DNA of 60,514 bases from Enteropsectra breve (taxonomy: Eukaryota; Microsporidia). The position numbers and the translations under genes are program-made. The notes beneath the pieces were generated by a model. The model saw only the letters and a list, made by a program, of their open reading frames with translations, made no database searches and was not told where the DNA came from. Numbering within the stretch: position 1 is the first letter of the stretch; each line of letters begins with the position of its first letter. This document shows positions 27,935-38,109 of the stretch, in pieces. The DNA lies in assembly GCA_024243835.1 (NCBI GenBank), contig JALPMN010000639.1, positions 9,242 through 69,755 on the forward strand. Reading direction: 5' to 3'.

Positions 27935-28838
27935 GATGGGGTCATTAAAAATTTTTATTTAAAAAATTTTAATTTAAAAAAATGATATCAAAATAATAAT
28001 ATAGTATAGAAATATCAAATTAAGCAACCGAACATAATGGTATTTCTAGATTCCAAAAATAACTTTACATCTAATATGTAGCACTAATATTATTATTGAT
28101 GCTTTGTTTTTTTATACCATATCTTCAACATGGATAAAAGTATTGTTTCTAGAAAAAAAAATTTAGCAACAACATGATATTAAATGAAAAGTTACGCAAA
28201 TAGAAAATATATAGATAATGGATTACACTCTTAATATTACATGTGCAAAATACAAAAGAGTAGTTTAATATTTTTAAGAAATTGTTTTTTGCGATTTATT
28301 TTGTTCTGGCATTATAGATAAATGTTGCAAATTTTAAAGTAAATGAGTCATTTTTTCAAAATGAAATTTTATAATGCAAATGAATACCATAACCTCTTCG
28401 ATATATAGTCTCTAGTAGAACAAGTTTTTATTAAAGTTAAATGGGGCGAATCTAATCGATTGATACTTATTCAAAACAGTTAATTTCATATAATACAATG
28501 GAGCTTATACATTATCTCCACACTGTATGCTCCTACTTAAAGGGATTCACTGTGCTTAAAAGGTCTTTGGGTGCAATTTTTATTTTCTTCATTAACTCTC
28601 GATTTTCTTGATACTCTTTGTGCCTGCCTTTACGTATAGATCAGCTCGCAGCTAATCACTCAGAACCATAAAGTATTTTCATAAAGTATTTTCATAATAA
28701 AATGGAAGAACAACTTTTATACAAAAAAGGTAGTTTCCAGTTATAATGTTCTTTACTAATCTTTCAGTAAAAAGACATGATTTATTGTTAAATTGATATT
28801 TATTGACTGTTCTATTGGATTTAATAAAGATGTGCAAC
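27935..28838. other. Spacer between third and fourth USP-like genes, with a structured patch
   Basis: About 900 bases with no gene. A GC-richer patch at 28498-28675 contains a hairpin (GGAGC..ATAC at 28500-28510 with GTAT..GCTCC at 28525-28533). It also contains the word TCGCAGCTAAT (28646-28656), whose reverse complement occurs in the structured candidate at 15152-15162. It could be an RNA gene or a relic. The rest is AT-rich. Confidence 0.3.
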
Positions 28839-30227
28839 TCAAACCCGCTCATAGATGCCTGTTGATGTACGACTTGTAAAATAGTCATCATCATCGTCGC
28901 TTTTAGACATCCCAAAATCATGTATTATGTTATCATCTATAAAAATAAACCCTTCGTGTTCTTTCCACAGCTGAAAAGTAAAGTGCCCAATGCCACCCGG
29001 TACTATTGGCTGCGTAAACAATATGGCACCAAGTCTTTTATACTTGTATCCACTAACAGTGATGTACTCGGATATTTCGTAGCTTGAGTCATGATTAATT
29101 CTGTTTATTTTGACGAACAAATACTCGCTCGGCCTAGCAACAGTTTTATAAATCTTGCACTCAGCAGATCTCTTTCCACAGACTCCGCATGACGGTCCGT
29201 CGCTCTTATCAAGCGGAATCTCTGCAAAATCTGCCTGAATTGCATCCATCGTATTATTGAACCCATTTTGCAAAAATATACATCTGCCGCATGAGGCCCT
29301 TTGTTTTTCTGTTCCATCAGCACATCTAAATCTTTCATAGATTTCTGGATTTATGATGCTGTCGAAAGTTTCGAGTAAAGAATCGTTTGTTTCTTTGGCT
29401 AATTCTTTTAGTTCATCTCTGAGCGTATCAAGAAGAGTGTAAATTAGCACATCCGTGTCATTAGCCCGATTTCGTGAGAAATCAGTTCCTTTTGCAGTGT
29501 TCAGTGCATGGAGCAGATTATTCACCATTTCAACATCGTCAAACTGCTTAACCGAAAAGAGCGCATAGAATAAGTTATAAAGACTTTGAAACACAGGACA
29601 CTTTGCTGTAGAATGTCCATTCTCTATAATAAAGTCAGTCAAATTGGGAAGATAATAGAGAGCCAGCAACGGAGCATTTATAAAGCAAGCATATGTGCCA
29701 TTTTGAAGGCCCCTTACTGAGTAGCCACGCGTTTCTAATTTAAACTCATCATTTGCTAACATTCCATTGAATTTTGTTACTACTTGCTGAAAGGTGCTTT
29801 CTGGTACAGTTTGAACTTCATTACCAGGGTCGTTTACTTTACGAGCAACGGCGCTGATTGCTTTTTTACCAATAACAAATTCGTTTGAATCTTGACCTTT
29901 AGTAGGCGGATTACTACGCTGTGGAACTACTGCATCAGATTGTTTTTCATTCTGACCCGGAACCATTGCAAAACCATTATCATTATCTTCTTTTGTCTTG
30001 ATAGGTTGGTTTTCTTTTGTATTATAATCTTCAACTCTTGCTTTTTTTGCTGGTGTTTCCTCAGTGACAAGTGGTCTAAATTTTTGTATGACACGCTCTC
30101 CAATCTTTATTAAAGATTTTACATGTTCGCGTGATAGTCTGAAATTGCTTGCTTCACCACTTTCTATAGCAAGCACATTGTATGATAAAAGGAAGTAATT
30201 TATTACTTGGCGGTTGAACATACGCAT
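28839..30227 (-). CDS. Secreted ubiquitin-specific protease (USP-like)
   Basis: A 462-residue protein. The ATG at 30227 directly follows CCC; an upstream in-frame TTG is rejected. The start exposes a hydrophobic N-terminal segment (NYFLLSYNVLA) as a probable signal peptide. A linker to residue 160 is followed by the USP domain, with the Cys box NGTYACFINAPLLALYYLP containing C181, the helix RANDTDVLIYTLLDTL, the knuckle CGVCGKRSAEC and the His box GGIGHFTFQLW containing H415 followed by FIDDN. The His box carries F instead of the usual Y after H. It is predicted active, and probably acts outside the parasite cell or in the host if the signal is functional. It is the first gene of the minus-strand USP cluster. 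Confidence 0.8.
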   Translation of the reverse strand: MRMFNRQVINYFLLSYNVLAIESGEASNFRLSREHVKSLIKIGERVIQKFRPLVTEETPAKKARVEDYNTKENQPIKTKEDNDNGFAMVPGQNEKQSDAVVPQRSNPPTKGQDSNEFVIGKKAISAVARKVNDPGNEVQTVPESTFQQVVTKFNGMLANDEFKLETRGYSVRGLQNGTYACFINAPLLALYYLPNLTDFIIENGHSTAKCPVFQSLYNLFYALFSVKQFDDVEMVNNLLHALNTAKGTDFSRNRANDTDVLIYTLLDTLRDELKELAKETNDSLLETFDSIINPEIYERFRCADGTEKQRASCGRCIFLQNGFNNTMDAIQADFAEIPLDKSDGPSCGVCGKRSAECKIYKTVARPSEYLFVKINRINHDSSYEISEYITVSGYKYKRLGAILFTQPIVPGGIGHFTFQLWKEHEGFIFIDDNIIHDFGMSKSDDDDDYFTSRTSTGIYERV

Positions 30228-30815
30228 GGGCTCGAATAAAAAATTCAGTATCAATCATTTTTTAATTTTACGCTTAACCAATAAACTTTGTCGATATAGA
30301 ACAACTGCCCCTTTAAATTCCATAATAATAAAAGATAAGCCATCTTTATCACTCCTTTTACTCAACCAATAGCCTTAAGGAGTTAAAATAAAAATGGAGC
30401 ATTCGTACAACTACTTTCATAACATTTACTTTCATACAATTACTTTCATAACATTTACATTCATAACATTTACATCCATAACATTCTTCTTAGGACATAA
30501 AAGACATAATATAAGCGATTAATATTATTAAGATATTTTTGCTTTCCTTCTGAGTTATATAGTGTGATCTTTAACTATTTGTATTGTCTTTGAATATTAT
30601 ACTATCGTATATTTAGCTACCCAAGAACAATACGCTCCCATAATATGCTTTTATGTCTTGTTATAGAAAGTTCATTTTACATTTTCATTTATAAATACTC
30701 TTAGAATACAGATAATATTCCGATTAAACTGCTTATTTCTTTAATCAAGGCTTTACATTTCCTTATGACTCAGTTTTCAATTTAAAATATTACGACTTGG
30801 TTTTCAAAGCCCCTA
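30228..30815. repeat. Divergent spacer with TTTCATAACATTTAC tandem repeat
   Basis: Between the USP cluster and CK2 alpha. From about 30408 to 30490 there are five to six imperfect copies of a roughly 15-base unit (CTTTCATAACATTTA). No gene or RNA is recognised in the remainder. Confidence 0.45.
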
Positions 30816-31997
30816 ATGAAAATATTCACTCCCAAGGCGAATGCTGATATCAACAAAAACATGAAGGCTGCGTACTACGACTATGACAACTACCAAATAC
30901 AAACAGGAGAGATTTCAGACTATGCGATATGCAACAAGCTGGGCCGAGGAAAGTATTCAGAGGTTTTTGAGGGGAAGTATCAGCCGGGAAAAAGCCACAG
31001 CAGCCACAAGCATTCGAAAGAGGGCCGCCGGCACCACAGCCGCGAGGGATCCAAAGAGTCTCTGAAAAAAGAGGATTCCAAAGAATTGCAATCAAAGGAG
31101 CAGCATTCCAATGATAAACAGCATTCAAAAGAGCAGAATTCCAATGATAAACAGCATTCAAAAGAGCAGCATTCAAAAGAGCAGCATTCAAAGGAGCAGC
31201 ATTCAAAGGAACCGCAGGAGAGAGTTGTGATTAAAGTGCTGAAGCCTGTAAGAAATGTGAAAATAAACAGAGAAGTGCTGATTCTCAGAAATCTTTCCCA
31301 CCCCCACATTATTTCGCTTAAAGACGTGGTGTATGACACACAGTCTGCCACATATTCACTGATATTTTCGTACATTCAGCACAAGGATTTTACAGAGCTT
31401 GTTGAGCACTCCTCACTGGGAAGCATCAAGCACTACACACGGCAGATACTCGAGGCCCTGGCGTACTGCCACTCGATGGGCATAATGCACCGGGACATAA
31501 AGCCACACAACATGATTGTTGATTCCGCTACGAAGGAACTGAAAATAATAGACTGGGGCCTTGCAGAGTTCTACCATGAAAATCAGGAGTATTCGGTGCA
31601 TGTGGCTTCGCGGTACTACAAGGGCCCGGAGCTTCTGGTGGACTATCCGTTTTACGACTATTCGCTTGACATCTGGTCCTTTGGCTGCGTGTTTGCAGAG
31701 CTTCTTTTCAAGAAAACGCCATTTTTTCACGGCCTGAAAAACTCCAGTCAGCTTTCTGAAATTGCCAAGGTTCTGGGAACAAACGACTTAAATGCATATC
31801 TGGAGAAATACGAAATAGTTTACGATGCACCGAAGGAGTGTCCCGAGGAGCGCATTTCTCTTGCATCGTTCCTTCCTGAGGCGCTCATGCCCATCGCGCG
31901 GGATGCAGTCGATCTTTTGGAGAGTATTTTGGTGTACGACCCGTCCCTGCGGCCAACTGCGGCTGAGTGCTTAGAGCATCCGTTCTTTGCAAAATGA
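30816..31997 (+). CDS. CKA1: Casein kinase 2 catalytic subunit alpha with a low-complexity insertion
   Basis: A 393-residue constitutively active Ser/Thr kinase. CK2 hallmarks: glycine loop GRGKYSEVFEG (43-53), the basic KPVRNVKINRE cluster, the catalytic lysine in VIKVLKP (K140), HRDIKPHN (D227), the CK2-specific DWG (246-248, instead of DFG) in DWGLAEFYH, and VASRYYKGPELL. Between the glycine loop and the K140 strand, residues about 57-136 are an inserted H/S/K/E/Q-rich stretch with repeated QHSKEQ units. Normal CK2 alpha has only a few residues there, so the insert must loop out of the N-lobe. The start follows CCCC. The rest of the kinase is well conserved, so the gene is under selection. 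Confidence 0.92.
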   Translation: MKIFTPKANADINKNMKAAYYDYDNYQIQTGEISDYAICNKLGRGKYSEVFEGKYQPGKSHSSHKHSKEGRRHHSREGSKESLKKEDSKELQSKEQHSNDKQHSKEQNSNDKQHSKEQHSKEQHSKEQHSKEPQERVVIKVLKPVRNVKINREVLILRNLSHPHIISLKDVVYDTQSATYSLIFSYIQHKDFTELVEHSSLGSIKHYTRQILEALAYCHSMGIMHRDIKPHNMIVDSATKELKIIDWGLAEFYHENQEYSVHVASRYYKGPELLVDYPFYDYSLDIWSFGCVFAELLFKKTPFFHGLKNSSQLSEIAKVLGTNDLNAYLEKYEIVYDAPKECPEERISLASFLPEALMPIARDAVDLLESILVYDPSLRPTAAECLEHPFFAK

Positions 31998-32281
31998 AAA
32001 TAGATACGTTAAATAAAGGATTTTTATAGGAATGATACTTACTTATAGGAATGATATTAACTTATATACATGATGTAACCTTATTTATACATGATATTAA
32101 TTTATATTAATGATATAATCTTATTTATACATGATGCATATTGTGATGGTATTTTTTTATATGAAAAAATAGTTAGTTCATATATGTTTTACAGGGCTGT
32201 TGTCACTCATTGATAAAATTATAAAAATTTACAGATGCTATAAACAAACGATTATTTCACTTTTAAATTCTGCTGCCCTTA
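31998..32281. repeat. Imperfect ATGAT(A/G)TAATCTTAT repeats
   Basis: The spacer after CK2 alpha holds about six imperfect copies of a 20-25-base AT-rich unit around TTATxTACATGATxT(A/T)A between 32030 and 32140. No gene is seen. Confidence 0.35.
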
Positions 32282-34651
32282 ATGAAAGCTGAGATAATAA
32301 AAGCACTGAAGCAAATAATCTCTGCACAGCACAGCAACAACAGCAAATTTACATATATGCGGATACTGAAGGAGATAAACAACTATCCCGGTGCCATATC
32401 GTCCCTGGAGGATCTCAAGAAGATAAAATATGTGAAGGAAAAGACATTCCTCAAAATAGCGAGTATTGTAGAAAACAAAACTACAGGGCCTGCGGAGATT
32501 AATAGGGGGCCTATATCAGAGCACAAAGAAGTAGTGAAAAGCAGCCTTAATGAAAATACCAAAAGTTGTTATACTGAAATACCAAAGAGTTATTGCCATA
32601 CTGAAATACCAAAGAGTTATTGCCATACTGAAAATAGAAGTGCCTGTGCTAACGGGTCAGAGGAAGAAAAGATTAAAGGGATTCTAAAGAAATACTTAAA
32701 TGAAGATGCTTCATCATATGAGGAAAATATTGAAGTTGAAAATGATAATGTGAAGAATAAAAACGCTTGCTCTGGCAATGATTATAAGCCTATGGAAAAA
32801 GACAATATTGTTGAAAGTAGCAATATTAAAAATATTCTTAATAAATATCTTAAAGATTCCGATAGCTCATCCCTGCTCATATTAAGCAACAACAACAGCC
32901 TCAATAATAATATTGATTATAACGATTATAACAATTGCAGCAGTGCTGGTGCAAAAGAAAAAGTGAATATTGAGGAATTAGATACTGATCACATTGAAAG
33001 GATCAAAAGAATAAACACCGGGAACGGGTCTTTAGATGCTGAAAAAATTGAGAAGAATGTTTTATAAATAGACAAAACTGATACCACGCACAAGAATAAA
33101 GATGTAGCTAAAAAAAGATCAGGCACAAGAAAAACTACTTCTAATACCAAAAAAGAATACATTCCAAAATTTAAAACTGCTGCATATGCCATTCTGAAGG
33201 TTCTTTCCATACGAGACGGCGCACACAGATGCTTTATTGCTGAAGAGGCTGTTAAATACACGGATGTAGAGTTTGACAGAACATCAAAGTTTTCAGGATT
33301 TTCAGCCTTCAAGACACTGGTGAATAATGAGCTAATTTACACTGAAAGCAAGTCAAAGTATTTTCTAACGGACAAGGGCAATGAGCTGTGTGCAAGGTTA
33401 TTTAAGACTGAAAATAAAGTGGCAGCAGAAAACAGCAGCCGCCTTGATATTAATATTGTAAGAATAAATGATAAAGAATGTGAAGATAACAATCTTTTCA
33501 ATAATAGCTTTACAAACATAGAGTTCAATCCTCTTATGGATGATAACACTTATTTTGTTGAAGATCTTAAACTGGATTACAGCCATTTAGAAACTGAAAA
33601 CTATTTAGAAGATGAAAACTGCTTAGATAATGATGCTTGTTTTGCAGATTCACTTGCTTGTTTGAGCGACTCACTGGAGAGCTTGAAATTGAATGATAAA
33701 ATACATGACAGTTCAATAAACCACAGCAGAGTAAATCACAGCAAAATAAATGAAACGATAAATGAAATAATAAATAGCAGCAATACAGCGGTGAAAAGAT
33801 ACTTCAGCAACACGAACACAGACGACGTGGTTCTTCTCATAGACTCAAGAGAAAAGAAAAACAACAGAAACAGGGTTTATTTCCAGGATTTTCTGAATAA
33901 TCAGCAGATACGAAATGCCACGAGATTTTTGGGCATCGGAGACTTTCTGTGGCTGAAAGACGAGAAAATAATAAACTACATCGTGGAGAGGAAGGGCCCG
34001 GGTGATTTCATAGCGAGCATATCGGACGGGCGGTACAGAGAGCAGAAGAGACGGCTCAGTGGGCTGGGATTCAGGGTGTTTTATATCCTTGAAAACACAC
34101 AGATACCACGTGGCGTTACTCGGCCCAATAACAGGCAGATGGAGAATGAAAATAATTCACAGGCGGCTGGTGGAATGGCAAGCAGCATACGCAGTGCTGT
34201 GAACAACATGTCAAACACCATAAGTGCTGGTGGATTGGCTGATCTTGTTGAGTATTGCAAACTGGAGACTAAAATGGAAAAAATGACTGTGATAGAAACG
34301 AGGGATATCAAGGAAACTGGAAAAGTGCTGCTTAAAATAGACAAGTTGGTAAAAGAAAATATTGTTCAGGGCGTGGCTGTGTCCGATGGAACGAATTACG
34401 GGAGCTTTGTGGAGGATGGCGAGAAGAACTGTGATTTTAACGGAAATACGCTGCTGATTATTGCGCTTCTGAGCATCCGAGGCCTTAGGAAGGACAGGGC
34501 AATTGAGCTTTCAAAGAAGTATGGCAGTTTTAGTGTTTTTATGAGGGAGGTGCAGGGCCCAGGATTCAAAGCATCGCTTGCACAAACGGTTGTTGGGAGC
34601 AAGGAGATTGGGGAAAAGCTGGCGGAGAGAATCATCGGAATGTTTGTATAA
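32282..34651 (+). CDS. MUS81: MUS81 structure-specific endonuclease, interrupted by one in-frame TAA
   Basis: The XPF-family nuclease that cuts branched recombination and stalled-fork structures with an EME1-like partner. The N-terminal helix-hairpin-helix is at residues 1-65 and the start follows CCC. The same frame then meets TAA at 33065-33067 (codon 262) and is open again to 34651. The sequence after the stop continues the protein: a lysine-rich linker, then a winged-helix-like region (about 33160-33390) and the nuclease domain with IDSREKKNN (from about 520), GIGDFLW and the metal-binding VERKGPGDF (about 568-576), then helix-hairpin-helix at the C-terminus. No GTAAG-type intron donor is visible around the stop. 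It may be a fresh nonsense mutation, stop readthrough, two separate products, or a sequence error. Confidence 0.8.
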
Positions 34652-34882
34652 TTAAATAGTTTATTATTTATTCTGGATAAAAGAAACTCTCAAGCGTATG
34701 TTCCATAATTAAACATTCGTTTCTTAATATAAAAAAATCCAGATTTTATCATATGAATTATATTCTACTAAATAGTGCCTGATTAATAATGGATTCAATT
34801 CTTCCTATTATAAATATCTGTATTATTCTTGTTCTACTTGCACATGCAGCTCTGATAAAAAATTTTTAAAAATTTTACCCAC

Positions 34883-35638
34883 ATGGCTATTCGTGCTCCC
34901 GGTGCTTACGTTAGCAAAAACAAGAGTGCAAAGAAGAACAAGTCCAGACAGAAGGAAAATAGATTTAGCAAAAAGAAGTTCTTTAATCTCACCACAAAGA
35001 GCGTATTCCCAACAACAACACACGGAAAGACCTGCAACACAAGAGTAAGAGCCAGACAGGATCTCACACCATTCATGATTGGCAGAACATTCTCAGTCAA
35101 CCAGGGCGATCTTAACGGCGACAACAGAGACACCCACCGCAACTTCTCCTTCAAGGTTGGAGAGGTGAAGGGAAACGACTGTGTGAGCTACTTCAATGGA
35201 ATGTACGTTTCACAGGACCGTGTTTCTGGGCTTGTAAAGAAGTGGCACACACTTGTTGAGGCCTACATTGATCTCAAGACAAAGGAGGGCTCCACATGGA
35301 GATTCTTCGTTTCCGCTGTTACCAAGAGACTTCCAGGACACACCGGAAAGACATGCTATGCCAAGCTCAGCGAGGTGAAGGCCATGCGTAAAATTATGTT
35401 CGAGGTTCTTAAGACTGAGGTTGAGGGACAGGATGTTGATAAGGTTGTTAAGAAACTCACAACCGAGGCCATTGGAAAGCTTATTGAGGAGAGATGCTCC
35501 GAAATAATGCCAGTAAATGCCATTGTCAGAAAGGTCAAGCCAGTAAAGAACATGAAGATAATTGAGCTTGCCGGTAAGGTGGGCAGCCCAGTCGCTGAGG
35601 ACGAGTCCGTAAGAGTTGAGATTCTCGCAGATAACTAA
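34883..35638 (+). CDS. RPS1: 40S ribosomal protein eS1 (RPS3A / RPS1)
   Basis: A 251-residue small-subunit protein near the mRNA exit. Diagnostic stretches: KKKFFNLTTKSVFP, NTRVRARQDLTPFMIGR (family form: RVFEVSLADLQ), KWHTLVEAYIDLKT, TWRFFVSAVTKR and IMPVNAIVRKVKPVKNMKI. The length matches the family (about 255). The start follows CCCAC. Codon use is notably C-ending (ATC, AAC, CTC, GGA), unlike the AT-rich neighbours, as expected for a highly expressed gene. No intron is seen. Confidence 0.95.
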   Translation: MAIRAPGAYVSKNKSAKKNKSRQKENRFSKKKFFNLTTKSVFPTTTHGKTCNTRVRARQDLTPFMIGRTFSVNQGDLNGDNRDTHRNFSFKVGEVKGNDCVSYFNGMYVSQDRVSGLVKKWHTLVEAYIDLKTKEGSTWRFFVSAVTKRLPGHTGKTCYAKLSEVKAMRKIMFEVLKTEVEGQDVDKVVKKLTTEAIGKLIEERCSEIMPVNAIVRKVKPVKNMKIIELAGKVGSPVAEDESVRVEILADN

Positions 35639-36376
35639 AATCTATATTTAATTTACAACGGCTTATTTTAATATAATCATTTAAAACAGGAGTTTTTATA
35701 ACACTAGTTTTTATAACATTCTTTTACAATAGTTTTCAACGTTGAGATATTTGAGAGGATTGTTATAGTTTTTATTTTTAAAGATATCATATACATAATT
35801 AGATCAGCTGATATCGTTTATGATTAGTGATGTATTTAGAATGAATATAAAAGTGTAGAAGATTTTATTCATGATTGATATAGAGCATTTAATAACGGGA
35901 TGCAGCCATTATAGGTTAAAGGTAGCATGGGAATGCAAAGAAAATATTGATATTTTATGAGTGAATATAGTTTTTTTCGTTTTTGCAATTTTAATAGTAT
36001 GTAATTAAATTTAAATAATATCGATTCAAGGCTTGAAACTCATAGTATTGTTCTATTAAAATTGTATAAATTGAATAATATATTTTATTGTTTATGGTTG
36101 ATGACTGCTGTCTTACTATCCTGGTGATTTTAATTAAAAAATCTCTAATTTATTGTGGCTTATTAAAAATTTAATTATCGAAAATATTATCTCAATTGAT
36201 TTTAATTGTAGTTATTTATTTGTTATCTTTAGGAAAAGTATAAAACTTGTTATCAATGAATTCTCAAAATTATATTTTTGATATCGATTTTTACAAAGTT
36301 TTATTTTAAACTAGCAGTCTTAACAGATAAATTTCACATTCATCTCTTCTATAATACAATACTAAAAATTTAGACC
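35639..36376. other. AT-rich spacer
   Basis: About 740 bases. A slightly GC-richer patch at 35890-35945 (GGGATGCAGCCATTATAGG) is isolated and has no supported interpretation. No gene is seen. Confidence 0.3.
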
Positions 36377-37546
36377 ATGTATTTAAAGAAGGTGATCATG
36401 TTTGTTTCACTTATGATTAATATGCGGGCATGGAGCAGAATTACAAAAATGCTGGGAATAAGTGCTGAAAGAACGCATTACATACCCCCGGTTACGCCTC
36501 ACTCTAGTGCTGCAGTCGACTATAATGGCAATGCTATCGAGATTAGAGATGTAGAGAATGAAAAGCCAGTAACAAACGATATGGCAGCTGAAAACAATAA
36601 TCCCGTTGCAAATATTAAAGAGGGTCTGCTTTCTCGTTTGTTGAAAATTGGAAGAAGTATCAAGAAAAATAGCGGGATTAGAATGGGGGAGCCAAAAGAT
36701 GTTTCTACGAGAAAAAAGGCCAGTATTATTAGCATTGCTTCCTTTAAATCGATTTTTTCTTCAAGCTCAAGAGACGAGAGTTCTTCTCCAAGTAGCTCAA
36801 CTGTCATAGAGATGACTGCAGAAGAAATGGAGAACCACAATAAAATCGTGGATAATACTAGGAGGCAATATCAACCAAGGAACTTCAAAGAGATCCTAGC
36901 TCGTATCATAGAAATAGCCAGCAAAGAGCAGGAACATGCACAGAATACTCTAAAGGTCTCATTCGATATGATCGACAGAAGTTATAGAGATAGAAACTTT
37001 GCAGAAACTGTGAGAGAAATATTGATTATTTTGAAGCGTGCAGATAAAAATAAAAATAGAGATCTGACTGTTGAAGTTAAAAGGCTCTTGGAGCACGTTG
37101 ATGCCGAGGCAAGGATGCATAGCTCAGCCACTGACAGAAGAAAGGAGCGGCTTGAGCGTGAAATAAATGAACTTAAAAAAAAGATTTCTACACTAGAACA
37201 AAGCAACATCCAAAGCAACATCCAAAGCAACACCCATAGCAACACCCATAGCAACACCCATAGCAACACCCATAGCAACACCCATAGCAACACCCATAGC
37301 AACACCCATAGCAACACCCATAGCAACACCCATAGCAACACCCATAGCAACACCCATAGCAACATCCATAGCAATGTTCATAGCAATATTCATAACGATC
37401 CCAATATTAATTCACAAGTTGAAGCCTATAAAAAGAAAATAGAGAATTTCGAAAGGCAATACAAACACATTGATGAAGACTCCCGATGGTTGCAAAAGGA
37501 GCTTGAAGAAATAAGTATTCTGAGGAGAGACAATCTTCTTAATTAA
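36377..37546 (+). CDS. Putative secreted coiled-coil protein with SNTH repeats, unknown function
   Basis: A 389-residue protein not recognised. The start follows GACC, and the N-terminal residues (KKVIMFVSLMINM) are hydrophobic, suggesting a signal sequence. The middle is Ser-rich (about 115-150), followed by predicted helices and a coiled coil (about 175-275). Residues 276-339 are a tandem four-residue repeat encoded by a 12-base unit AGCAACACCCAT: two SNIQ units, eleven identical SNTH units (37226-37357), then degenerate SNIH/SNVH/SNIH. A second coiled coil ends the protein. Near-identical DNA copies point to recent slippage expansion. Length polymorphism would be expected. Confidence 0.65.
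   Translation: MYLKKVIMFVSLMINMRAWSRITKMLGISAERTHYIPPVTPHSSAAVDYNGNAIEIRDVENEKPVTNDMAAENNNPVANIKEGLLSRLLKIGRSIKKNSGIRMGEPKDVSTRKKASIISIASFKSIFSSSSRDESSSPSSSTVIEMTAEEMENHNKIVDNTRRQYQPRNFKEILARIIEIASKEQEHAQNTLKVSFDMIDRSYRDRNFAETVREILIILKRADKNKNRDLTVEVKRLLEHVDAEARMHSSATDRRKERLEREINELKKKISTLEQSNIQSNIQSNTHSNTHSNTHSNTHSNTHSNTHSNTHSNTHSNTHSNTHSNTHSNIHSNVHSNIHNDPNINSQVEAYKKKIENFERQYKHIDEDSRWLQKELEEISILRRDNLLN
37202..37393 (+). repeat. 12-bp in-frame tandem repeat (AGCAACACCCAT)
   Basis: Sixteen consecutive 12-base units inside the coiled-coil gene. The central eleven are identical; the edges differ by one to three bases, so the array has a homogenised core. Confidence 0.95.
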
Positions 37547-38109
37547 ATTTCATAGAGCATCATATAACATTTAGACTTTTTGTAATAAAACCAAGCTTGA
37601 TTTAGTTGCTAACATATCCAGAGCGGTGCTAGCAAATATATTTTATCAATAAACGATCTATTACATATTTTTCTGAATGAAATTTGAGAAAATATGTATA
37701 AAGTTTCGTTATTTAAACTACATAAGTATTGAATAGTTAAAGAGTTTGAAGCTTAAGGAAAGCTAGTGATATGATGTAACTAATCATATTGAAAGCAGTG
37801 CATTAAAGAATTATTATGCAAGGGAATGGACTTCGACGGTCAGAAAATAAGAATCGAGATGCTTAAAAATATTTTTTCAAAAATATAATTTTTATTCCAC
37901 TTGAGAACGCTATTCGTGAAGAGTGTTTGTATTTGAATATTTTGTAGTAAAAGTTTACTTTATAACGAAGTGATTCTAGTTTTAAGTGTTATAAAGAGTG
38001 CTGTAAAATGCACTGAAGTAATTATTTTACAGTAACTAGAGTCGATATCTGTCAGATAAATAGATTTATTCAGCCACTTTAGTAATAGCAAGTAAAAATT
38101 TTCACCCAC
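37547..38109. other. AT-rich spacer upstream of the UTP13-like gene
   Basis: About 560 bases. It has an AAAATTTT block and CCCACATG at its right end as start signal. The short frame beginning at 37827 (20 codons) is too small to support. Confidence 0.3.

Noticed and set aside
33000..33110. Intron removing the MUS81 stop
   Set aside because: No GTAAG-type donor with a suitable acceptor flanks the TAA, and the frame is unchanged on both sides, so an intron is not needed to explain the frame.
36982..37374. 130-codon minus-strand frame of repeated hydrophobic units
   Set aside because: It is the reverse complement of the 12-base SNTH repeat, which is open in several frames because of its periodicity.
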